The notes below the pieces were generated by a model. It did no database searches. It saw nothing but the letters and a program-made list of their open reading frames with translations, and was not told the DNA's origin. A DNA stretch of 64,000 bases from Massospora cicadina (lineage: Eukaryota; Entomophthoromycota; Entomophthoromycetes; Entomophthorales; Entomophthoraceae), in NCBI GenBank assembly GCA_022478985.1, contig JAKSZP010008058.1:91419-155418 (forward strand), read 5' to 3'. Positions 44,612 through 54,116 of this stretch are shown one piece after another (the first letter of the stretch is position 1; each line of letters begins with the position of its first letter). Made by a program: the position numbers and the translations under genes.

Positions 44612-45517
44612 CGCCAGAATTTCAGATGACCACATAATCCAACCTTTTAACCAATTAATAGATTTGATGATAAAATTATAATCATATATGTTTGGCAACA
44701 ACGGCCAATTGATGTGATTATTGTCAGGAATCATCCTGATGATATTTGAGGCCGCCAACAGATGAGATTATCATCAGGTATCATCCCTGATGAAATCAAG
44801 CAATAATTCGATATGGGAATAACACCCAATAGTCAAATTGTAGGGAATCATTCAGAGCGGAACAGATTGGAGTCACCAGAAACTACCAAAACGTTCAAAA
44901 GCCAGAGGAAGAGTAGAATTGTCTTCAATCAAAACAATTGGTTTCAAGTCCCTAATACCAATTGTTTAGTTGCCAAACACCCGAGGATTATGCTGCCTAA
45001 GAAACTCAAGGCAATGGTACCAGATGAGATTTGGTGCCTAACACTTGAGGCTCAAACCAGTATAGGAGCATAAATAATTCCCAGAAGACAGCTGAAAAGT
45101 TGTGTGCCGATTCTAACTATAAAAAACCATATTTTTCCCTAATAAGGAGATTTAAACTTGATAATAACTTAGTTGGTTTAACATTAGTTGTATTTAACAT
45201 TACTCCTAAAAGAAGAGTTCATGGATCAGATAATCTTAGGTTGTTACTATCAAGTCTCCACTTGGCTCTGTGAGAAGAGAATAGGGAAAGCGTTCCCTAC
45301 CAGTACCAGAACGTCTTCAAAACAAAGAAGCACCTGTTTAGCGTTGGACAATACTCTCAACGTGGCTTTTAGTCAATCAATAATAATAATAGTCTTCATA
45401 CTATTATTTCCCCAGTCTATCAATTTCATTCAAACAATCAACGCCAGGATCCATGAATCTGTGCAGTTGAAATCTAGGGCCAGAAGCGAGCAAACAACCA
45501 GGCTAAAGATTTTAACA
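44612..45517 (+). repeat. LTR-G 3' LTR
   Basis: 906 bp, starts CGCCAGAATTTC (the TG has decayed to CG) after the polypurine tract and ends GATTTTAACA before the TSD. Contains two of the 50-bp units (44726, 44776). Confidence 0.88.
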
Positions 45518-45965
45518 TGTCCATTATTCAAATATTTTATATATTTGAGCCAATAACCTTGAGGGAAAATAGTTGCACCTTGTGAGACCCCCTCCAAGGC
45601 TATAAAAGGAGTGTTTGTGGTGTAGGTGCCTGAATTAAATTATAAATTGGCCTAGGAGGAAACTCCAATGGACTCCCCTGATTTTTCCTCATAGTTAGTG
45701 AAATTCGCTTACCCAAACTTTTACTATTTTCCTGAGAAGTATTAGTAAAAAGTGTTACCCCATTTTGAGAGTTTCTACTGAGAATTGACCAGAGTCTTTG
45801 GCTGATTTTATCCGTATAAAAATTTGAAACATTATATATAATCTTGGACAGGTAATTGTCCACCAACCTCAAATTAGAGTTAGTGCAGGGGTGGACTCCC
45901 CCATTATTGGGACTATTTGCACCCAAAACATTCTTTTCCCTTAAGTGAATGGCATTTGTCCGACA
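45518..45965 (-). repeat. Gyp-Y 3' LTR, proximal piece
   Basis: Starts (minus) TGTCGGACAAATGCC directly after the polypurine tract and aligns with 51415-51863. Holds the plus-strand TATAAAAGG at about 45599 discussed in the findings. Confidence 0.85.
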
Positions 45966-45976
45966 TTACCCCCTTT

Positions 45977-47160
45977 AAGAATGGTGGGGGAAGAGTAGGG
46001 GCGTAAGAATCGTCCATGTACTCTGTTTATGGTAGTATCTAAAGCCAAAGATTTTATAGAAATACTTGTCACCTCTCTTATAAGGGACAGTGAAGGGACC
46101 CTCCTAAATAAATCCAAGCTTGCCATTTCTAGGAGTGATGCGGTTATTGTAGTACAGGACCAGGTCAGACACTTTGAATGAAGGTAGGGGAGCCCAAAGC
46201 TTATTGTCAGCTTGTCCCTCTTTAATAACCATTTTAGCTAAGATCATCATAGCCTCAGATTGAAGCTGACTGATATGTTGAGCCAATCTTCTCGTGGCTT
46301 TCTCATGTTTCTCAACTTTAGAGGAGAAAACATCTTTGGCTAAAAGAGCGGGTTTCCCTGGTCTCCTCCCATACAGAACACAGAATGGTGACATTTTCAG
46401 GATCTAATGATAACAAATCTGGTAGGCCATAAGAGCATTGGTAAGGAAATTGGTCCCAGTGAAGTGGATCAGAAGAGGCCATTTTTTGCAGGATTGAAAC
46501 CAAGGTTTCATTTGCTCTCTCCACGGTCCCATTGCTAGAGGAATTATGTGGAGCCAAGAAGGGTTGTTGGGCTTTCATGGAGGTATCCAGGATTTTGGCT
46601 ACTCTGGAGGTTAATTTCCTACCATAGTCGCAGAGTAGTACTTGAGGACAGCCATGATAAGTGAAAATGTTATGAACTAAAAACGTGTCAGTGGCCTTAG
46701 CAATTTGAGCTTGGAGAGTCACGTCTTCAATCCACTTAATAAAATGGTTAATGCCAACTAGGATATATATGTTTCAACTGGTAGTCTGCTGGAGGGGACC
46801 TACTCACGTCCAGGTGATAGTTTGGAAAGGTTTTTGGTGGTAATTGGTTGATATTGGTATCTAGGCTTAAAACTAGACTGCTTCTTACATGTTGGGAAGG
46901 CGTCCAAAACTTTAAAAATAGTTTCCATAATGCCTTCTCAATGATAGCGCTCCCTAATCCACTCATAGGTTTTCTTTGCTCCCCCATGACCTAGGGTAGA
47001 TTGAGCTTTTCAGAATAGCAGGTATGCGTTCTAAGGGCCAAAGATAAGGCAGCCACTTTTCCCCACCTGTTTATACAACTTCCCGCTATCCACTTTGGTG
47101 TTGCGGGAGTGCAAGGCTAACATTTTCTGACAGGCTCATCCTCATCCTCCCAGTCATTAA
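45977..47160 (-). pseudogene. Gyp-Y integrase
   Basis: Zinc-binding part near 46850-46990 (WTPSQHVRSSLVLS area, frameshifted). Core: YHLDVSRSPPADYQLKHIYP near 46755-46825 (first catalytic Asp in LDVS), HGCPQVLLCDYGRKLTS near 46620-46660 (second Asp), NGTVERANETL near 46500-46535 (catalytic Glu retained). The continuation MASSDPLHWDQF matches Gyp-X. The C-terminal end near 45977-46130 finishes just before the polypurine tract. All three DDE residues can be seen, but they lie in separate, shifted frames. Confidence 0.8.
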
Positions 47161-47179
47161 GGGTCATTAAGAGGTTATA

Positions 47180-47680
47180 TAACCTCTTAGCCTCACTATT
47201 ATCCAAGTTCAGGACTGGCAGCCAAATCAAAGCATCAACATTCATGTTGATGAGTTCCAGCAAGGTGTTCAATTTTCATGTCATAATGCTGGAGCTTTAG
47301 AGTCCAGCGTGCTAACTGGCCAGTAGGATCCTTCATGTTCTGTAACCATTTAAGAGAAGCGTGGTCCGTAACCACCGTGAAGGTAGTTTCTTACAGGAAA
47401 GGACAGTAGTGTTTTACAGCTAACAAAACAACAAGACACTCCTTCTCCATGACACTATAGTTGCGCTCCGCCTTGGACAGAATATTGCTAAAGTATGATA
47501 CAAGAATGATCTACCCCGTTTTTATCCAGTTGAGCCAAGATTGCCCCAACAGCATAGTCCAAGTTGTCAATAAATAAGATGAAAGGTTTACTATAGTCTG
47601 GGTGCCACAGGATAGGCCGTTGTTGTAGCAGTTGCTTTAGGGTCTCAAAAGCGGCCTTCTGTTCCTCACCTCAATGGAAA
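47180..47680 (-). pseudogene. Gyp-Y RNase H
   Basis: DYAVGAILAQLDKNGV near 47510-47555, YSVMEKECLVVLLAVKHY near 47405-47460 and VVTDHASLKWLQNMKDPTGQ near 47320-47380 mark the gypsy RNase H, with the Glu of MEKE and the Asp of VVTDH present. A frameshift near 47500 and a stop between the last two motifs break it. Confidence 0.75.
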
Positions 47681-47689
47681 GGATTGTTC

Positions 47690-48470
47690 TTTGTCAATAG
47701 GCGGACAAGGGGCTCTCTGGGATGAATGAACTTTAGAATGAAATGATGGTAAATATCCATCACGCCCAGAAATACCTGAATATCCCATATATTCTTAGGA
47801 GGAGGCATTTTTGATATGGTTTCAACCTTGTCTTGTAAGGGTTGGATTCCTTCTTGGGAAATGGTGTGTCCAAGGAAGTTTAGCGATCTCTGGAAAAAGG
47901 TGCACTTGGAGGGTTTTAATTTAATGTTGGATTTGTGTAAGCGTTAAAACACTTCCTTCAGGTGAGTCAGATGTTCTTTGAAGGTCTTTGAAAACACTAT
48001 GATGTCATTGAGATAGATGATGACGCAACTTAACTTCAGGTCCTGCAAGATATGGTACATAGCTTTTTGGAAAGCTGTGGGCGCATTGCACAATCCTTGA
48101 GGAAGTTGGGTGGGTTGGAAAAGACCTTCACTGCAAATAGAGTACATTTCTCCTGGTCTTGGGGAGAAAGGTCCATTTGTCAATAGCCGCTAGCCAAGTC
48201 CATGGCGGAGAAGAAGTTAGAGTCAGAGATTTGGGCCAGGGCATCATCAAAGTGGGGGATAGGATAGCTATACTTTTTTGTGAGGTTATTTAGTTTGCAG
48301 TAATCCATGACTATCTGAGACCTACTTTTTATTTTTGATAAGCAATAGGGGGAAGACCAATGGCTTTGCGAGGGTACCAGTAGCCCAGTGTCTAGTAACT
48401 GCTTGAGCTCAGTCCTCATTTGCTTCTCTTCCACCTTTCTTTGTGTTAAGGTTTTGACCAGATGGGACGG
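47690..48470 (-). pseudogene. Gyp-Y reverse transcriptase, catalytic Asp lost
   Basis: Two open pieces cover fingers and palm: 48180-48434 (KQLLDTGLLVPSQSHWSSPY, VMDYCKLNNLTKKYSYPIPH, FFSAMDLASGY, with the first catalytic Asp in AMDLA) and 47944-48183 (LPQGLCNAPTAFQKAMYHIL, then the active-site loop). The loop reads YLNDIIVF instead of the family YxDD, so the first Asp of the pair is Asn. The thumb continues in broken frames to about 47690. Confidence 0.85.
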
Positions 48471-48999
48471 GAATCACCCACATTGAGGGAGTGGCTTCAG
48501 TCCTTCATATGGCCATAGTTGTTATCTGACATGGAGAATATGTCGCTATATCCTTCCAATAAAGTTATGGACCTTTTCCAGCTCATCTGGGGTCAGCTCA
48601 TCCAAAATATGGACAATGGGCAAGGTACATAACAGGTTATCCGTTGGCAAGCCCAAATCTGTCATAGAGCCAATGAAATGATACGTTTAATGTCTCTATG
48701 GGACCAATAAGCCTCTGCCTAATCTCCTGGTGTTTTCTTATAGCCATGTCTCTGCCGGTGAGGTTTATTAACAGGATAGTGATAGGTCTCTGGTAGGCTG
48801 GGTCTAGTATACCAGGCAATACCCAAGGCTTCAAGGGGCTAATGCCCTCAAGGCTTATGAGGTGCAACAAGCAGTGGTGTGGGATCTGGCGCGTGATCTT
48901 TGTGTCAATCACTCATTGTTCACCAGGCTTAATCAATATCTCATCTGCAGCATAAAATGGATACTCTCTCTAGCATCCACTGAATTAGGCAATTTTTTT

Positions 49000-49500
49000 A
49001 TTTCACCCAGAGGTGGTATAATGTAAAGGCAAAGTGGAAAGGAGGTATTCAACCAGGAAAGAGTATTTGTTCTTGCTGGGATCTTTATAATGGATTAAAA
49101 GACTTCTCTGGGCACCAAGTGGACTAAAATGACTTCTTAGTTGAGTAATGAGAGAAACTTTGCTTCTTGTTGATTATTCCCTCATACTCAATCATAAACT
49201 GGGTACCTATGAGCATATCATAGGTGTTGTTGTCCAAGGCCACTTCTGGGGCCAATAATATGAGCTTTCCAATTCAAATGGGAAGTGAAGAGTATGCCCT
49301 GATGGCATGGGTGTTTAGGCCTGCTGTTCCAAACTCTTGAATTATACTCCAAGTCAGGCGCCAGCTTTATATCTTTTTTATCAGCTTAGAGAAGATTACG
49401 TTAACTGGGGAGCCAGTGTCCAGGATGGTCATCACCCAGAGTTTTTGAATGACCAATTTCACTTTGATGAGTGTTCCTCTAAAGTTAAGACAGATCCAAG
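49000..49500 (-). pseudogene. Gyp-Y protease
   Basis: Aspartic protease signature ILDTGSPVNVIFSKL at about 49381-49428, with the catalytic Asp-Thr-Gly intact. A second segment near 49190-49270 (IGKLILLAPEVALD, DMLIGTQFMIEYEG) fits the flap-to-C-terminal part, including the Leu-Ile-Gly triplet typical of these proteases. Frameshifts lie between. It connects to the RT through a degenerate linker (48480-49000). Confidence 0.75.
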
Positions 49501-50982
49501 ACCTCCTTGAGCTGTAAGATGGAGTTTAGTTTATGAGCGGTCTTTGGATAGCTCTCCGTGATGGACTTCATGGTGTGAACCCTCTAAAGAGGTCAAATCA
49601 AGCCTGACCAGGAGCTGATAAGCATCACTGGCGGTGTCAATAAATACAGGACTCCCCTTAACTTGACTGAGGTACGTTTCCTCAGGTAGGGTGGCCTCAT
49701 CTGCTCCACCAGCATTCAATTGATCAGGAACCTCTACTTCAGCAGATGCTCCTAAAACATAGTAACCAACTTTCTCATAAACCCTTCAGATTCTTCATCA
49801 GTAGGGATGTCTAGGCACCTCAAAGGGGCATTAGTTGAGAGAGCGAACTTTGGCATGTGAGTGTTCATTATTTGACACCCTTGGTTTGTTGGCCCTTCTT
49901 TAGGGTAAGTAATGACTTGTGGATTTTCTGCTACCACTTTAATCATGGGAGCATGTGTCAAAGCTTTAACTGCATTTGATGGTAGCTTTTTGTTAACTGG
50001 CTTGAATTTTCCCCGTAGAGGCAGGTTTTAAGCTGCACAAGGCCAGGGGGATACCAACGGCATATTAGAGAGGCGTGACAACTGAGCTGCAGCAGGAAGC
50101 CTCTCAGGGGAGGGCGTGACACGAGACACAGTGTCAATGAAATGTACATAGCGCCATTTTGGAGCGATTTATGAAGCATTTGGGCTAAACTCATGTGAAG
50201 GGGGCATATCTGTTTTAAGTTGCACTATGGAAACAGGTTTTGAGATATTCATTATGGTATCTCTCTGTTGAGATATGGTTGGGAGTTCCTGAATAGTTAA
50301 TACTCAAGGGTTTAACTCAGCCCCTTGAGTAGTCTCAGCATTGTGGAAATATATAACCTCTAGTAGAGCCTCTTTTATGTCACAGACATTCTGAAAATGG
50401 CGTTTTACAAAAATTATATGCCATGCTAGAGATGGTTGAGAAGCTAAACCAGTTAGTATGGCAGCAACAGCATCTTCAAGAGATAGCATTTTGGAGAGTA
50501 ACAATGGCTAGGCTGCCCTGTAGAAGCGATCAACAAAGGTGGCAACTAATTCTCCCTCATGTAGACATAGGCACATAAACGCCTGTTTTTTCCTACGCAA
50601 ACTCTTCGTGGATTTAAATTCCTCAATGAGCGCATTTTTAACTCACCCAAGTTTTAAGGGTGTCCATATAAGTACCATCACATCTTGGGCAGAGTGGCTA
50701 AGGTAGGGGAGGATATTCTTTCTTTTTGGGATCAGTTGTCCCTTCCATAGCACCCTCATAAACAAAGAGGAACAAGGCTGCTACCCTAACCTGGGGTAAA
50801 TTTGTCCCTGAAAGGGGGCTTTGAGATGATTGGAGCAGCCTCATGAGAGGCTTGAGAAACGCGCTGTTCAAATGATTCAATTTAAGACAGTGCACTGGCT
50901 AGCTGCTGTGTTAAAGCTTCTAGCTGGGGATCAAAGGCTGCAGGGAGGTTGTGGGGGTTAATTACCCCCACACCCTCCATTT
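49500..50982 (-). pseudogene. Gyp-Y gag
   Basis: Starts MEGVGVINPHNLPAAFDPQL at about 50982, the first ATG inside the 5' LTR. Pieces: LEALTQQLASALS, a PPFRDKFTPG area near 50800-50830, LEDAVAAILTGLASQPSLAW near 50420-50480 with the NVCDIKEALLEVIYFH continuation, and a later stretch at 49752-49961. It matches Gyp-X gag in the same order. Several stops and shifts. No zinc knuckle was recovered. Confidence 0.65.
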
Positions 50983-51009
50983 TAAGTGTTTTTGTGGTGT
51001 ACTACCCCC

Positions 51010-51863
51010 TGTAGTGAGCACCACTAGTTGGAATCAGGGCAGGTTGTATGCTCACAGGTGCTTATTTACCCCTGATTTTAACAATAATGCAGTAGAAGTA
51101 CTATCTCAACTGCCAAAATAAAAAAATAAAAGTGGTTTTACACCACTAAATTAATAATACCACTTATAAGTTGCACTAAAAGTTGGGTTTTTTATGATTT
51201 TTTTAGGTTGTGGCGAGAAGATCACAAGCAAACACACTCCCAATCTCACTGCTTAGTACATAAAATGGCTTAGGGCTTGAAGTGCAATAGTCATCAATTT
51301 CATTATTGGCTTTAAGCCTAATTAGGAAATATGGGCGTTCAACCTATTGGAGCTCTCAAACCTTGGCTCACTTTAATGGAACGGCTGATGGAGGGTCAAG
51401 AGTAGGTAAGGCATGTCCATGAGGCAAAGATTTTATATGTTTGAGCCAATCATTTGAGGGAAAATAGTTGCACCTTGTGAGACCCCCTCCAAGGCTATAA
51501 AAGGAGTGTTTGTGGTGTAGGTGCCTGAATTAAATTAGAAATTGGCCTAGGAGGAAACTCCAATGGACTCCCCTGATTTTTCCTCATAGTCAGTGAAATT
51601 CGCTTACCCAAACTTTTACTATTTTCCTGAGATTTATTACTAAAAGTATAACCCAATTTGATGGGTTCCACTGGGAATTGACCAGGGTCTTTTGGCCGAT
51701 TTTATCCATATTAAAATTCAAAACATTATCATCATAATCTTGGACAGGTAATTGTCCAACATGGACCAAATTAGTGTTGGTGCAGGAATGGACTCCCCTA
51801 TCATTGGGATTATTTGCACCAAAAACTTTCTTTTCCCTTCAGCAGACAGTCAATTGTCTGACA
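51010..51863 (-). repeat. Gyp-Y 5' LTR
   Basis: 854 bp, minus-strand TGTCAGACAATTGACTG at 51863 to CTCACTACA at 51010 (TG...CA). Aligns with both pieces of the 3' LTR. Gag starts 28 bp downstream. Confidence 0.85.
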
Positions 51864-52485
51864 TGAAAACTTTTTAATTTTGTTTGTTTGGCCCTCTGCC
51901 ATCACGTCAACATTATTTAATTTCATCCTGTTCCTATTAGGTTCCTAGTTATGGCCCCATTTCTTCATTCATGTTCTGTATCAGTGCAAGACTTCTCTGA
52001 CAAATCCCCTCTTCCCAACGCTGGCACTCCCACTTGCAATAGGAGGTATCTCTGACTCCTCTGGAATGCCTTTTCACTTCTCTTTGTGTTTCTTTTTTTT
52101 GTTGTTTTACCAGAACTTTCTGTACCCTGTTCAGCCTTCCACAATTGAATTAAAATGAAAATTGAATTTAAAATATAAGTTTAAGTACTGACACCTTTAA
52201 AGTAATCTACCTTTAATATGATAGTGATCTCAATTATTATTATAACTTTGTGATGTAAATGTATTTAAAGTAGATCCTTAACATTATGTACCAGATATAA
52301 GTATTCAATACACCTACTACCTTAATACTTACCTCCTTTATTTATTTATATAGTTCTTATTGTTCTACATAAGTACTTAAAAAGGGTGTTTAGCCTGGCA
52401 GGGTAATTCATGCTTCTACTCTAGTGCAGGTTTTGTTCAACACATGTTCAAAACTATACTAGCTATAAAAAACTTGGTGTGATAT
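51864..52485. other. Spacer between Gyp-Y and GL-A3
   Basis: No element match noticed. 51960-52150 is less AT-rich, with a broken plus-strand frame, but no family is recognised. Confidence 0.4.
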
Positions 52486-52512
52486 AATTTTTCCGATGTT
52501 TTGTTTATTCAA

Positions 52513-52541
52513 GGTAAGCCAACAAGGGGACAGACATTACT
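52513..52541 (-). other. 3'-terminal RNA hairpin of GL-A3
   Basis: On the minus strand AGTAA pairs with TTACC (4 of 5) around the 19-nt loop TGTCTGTCCCCTTGTTGGC. TTGAATAAAC follows. Confidence 0.7.
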
Positions 52542-52678
52542 GAAACTAAAATTAAAACTAAAAACTAATGTAACTAATTGGAACAACTTTTCTCTCTCAT
52601 TGCAATCACTTTTGAAACTCATTCAATTCAAGTCTGATTCTAGTTTGATAATCTCACAGAGGAGATTAGTCTGCGCCC

Positions 52679-54116
52679 ATGTCAGGGAGCAGTTGGTCAA
52701 GTAAGGTAAGAGGAGCAGGTGGTAGGCCCGCGGCCTCAAGCGTTTGAAAATGCCCCAGAGAAACTGGCAGAATAGAAAAAAAATATAAAAAAACCGGCAG
52801 TCACTATTTCCCTGGAAATCCTCATTTGGCAAGCGTGATGCAACCAGTACATCAACACGCCACACTCCCAACCACTCTTGTTAGTGAAATATGAACTCCG
52901 TGTGTTTCTGGACATCCAACAAACAGCTTTATGGGAAAAATTTTGTGGGGATGTGCACACTTTTCCTGACCGTGGTGTATGTCGCACCTCACTCCATGTC
53001 ACATGGTTGGCTGGACCTCAGTTTTGAAAACAAGGAAAAGCAGATGAAGCTGCTGCAGTGCGCGTAGTGATTGACCTCCCTAAAGGGCAATGGGTCATCA
53101 AAACTGAATTCACCAGATGGACAAATCCAACCAAATTTTCCTCACATTTGACTTTTTGCCTACTACGGTAAAACGTGCCATTTTGAAGAAGCACCTGAAA
53201 GATGGTCTCACCGTTTATGGTGAAATACAATCTTTCAAAAGCAACGCTTTATGCTGATGCCACGCCTGTGCACTGGCAAAGCCATTGCAGTTCTGACCCC
53301 AACTGAGGAGATCGTGAAGGACCTAACCCAGATCCTGCACTCCACATATATCAATATTGAAGGGCATACCACCCACCCTTTCCAGGTAACTGTGGACAGC
53401 GCGCCCCCATCTGCACCCACTGTGATGCATTTGGCCATAAGGCACATGCATGCCCCACCAAGGAGGGCATTACATTTCAAGAGCACCCCTCAGCAGCCAT
53501 GGCCAGCGGAGAGGCACACTACAAACCAACTGCAAGCACCAAAGAGGCTTTCCCGTGGAAGCACAAGGCTGCTACCTACTGGTAAAACCTATTTCCCCGT
53601 AAGAGCGGAAGAAGGCCAAGCAGGCCTGCAGGGCCATGGCCAAGGAAGCGGCCAAAGTCACCACCGCTATCCCACACTCCCAATGCCAGGAGGACATTGA
53701 AACCTTTGTGGCTGAAGCAACTTGGGAATTCATCAACCAATCAGATTGGGAAGTCCATGCCAATTGGGCCACCCAATCTGAGGATCTGATAGGTGACTCA
53801 ATTTCACCCCGATCTTTGCAACCAAGCTCTGGTTGAAACCAACTTGGGGTTCAACCTACCTGAAAAAAAATTTTTGACCTGATCGTTGGCGCACCAAACT
53901 CATCCACGCCACAAAAAATTTGTTTGACGTCGAGGAAACAAAAAAGTGAAGGCAAAAGCCAATGTGAACCTTTCTGCTAAAATCAACAAAACTACTGATA
54001 GCATTGCCGCAAACACCTGCACTGCCATGAAGGCCCATGAGGATCTAGAGGAGGCTAGTGGGCCTGGGTGCCCACCCCTCGCACCTAAGGTGCAATGGGG
54101 GAAACCTTCACTTTAG
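52679..54116 (+). pseudogene. Tad-B3 ORF1: RRM/CCHC RNA-binding protein
   Basis: Colinear with Tad-B2 ORF1. The start MSGSSW is followed by the first RRM-like unit (about 52950-53100) and the second (about 53150-53400). The knuckle region near 53405-53460 reads CTHCDAFGHKAHAC in one frame, while the open frame 53251-53700 is in another, so a frameshift lies just before it. The Lys/Ala/Glu-rich C-terminal part (53630-53830) ends PKVQWGKPSL at the TAG 54114-54116. Confidence 0.82.

Larger units (their letters stand above)
41044..45522 (+). mobile_element. LTR-G: gag-only LTR retrotransposon with 5-bp TSD
   Basis: TSD TGTCC at 41044-41048 and 45518-45522. Two LTRs (41049-42000, 44612-45517), a gag-like region (42054-43114) and a polypurine tract AAGAGGGGGATA (44600-44611) place it on the plus strand. 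The internal part is only 2.6 kb and shows no RT, RNase H or integrase, so it depends on enzymes from elsewhere, like the TR-GAG class of non-autonomous LTR elements. It inserted into the Gyp-Y 3' LTR, so it is younger than Gyp-Y. Confidence 0.88.
40628..51863 (-). mobile_element. Gyp-Y: Ty3/gypsy element with both LTRs, 3' LTR split by LTR-G
   Basis: Read on the minus strand: 5' LTR 51863-51010, gag from about 50982, protease near 49410, RT 48435-47944, RNase H ~47560-47220, integrase ~47160-45977, polypurine tract AAAGGGGGTAA (45966-45976), 3' LTR from TGTCGG at 45965. The 3' LTR continues after LTR-G to TG at 40628. The layout is complete but every domain has stops and the RT active site is mutated. 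No TSD: the bases outside 40628 and 51863 do not match. Confidence 0.85.

Noticed and set aside
40628..51863. A 5-bp TSD for Gyp-Y
   Set aside because: The bases next to the LTR ends (CAGTC on the left, TGAAA on the right) do not match. Either the ends are misplaced, the site has decayed, or recombination joined different copies.
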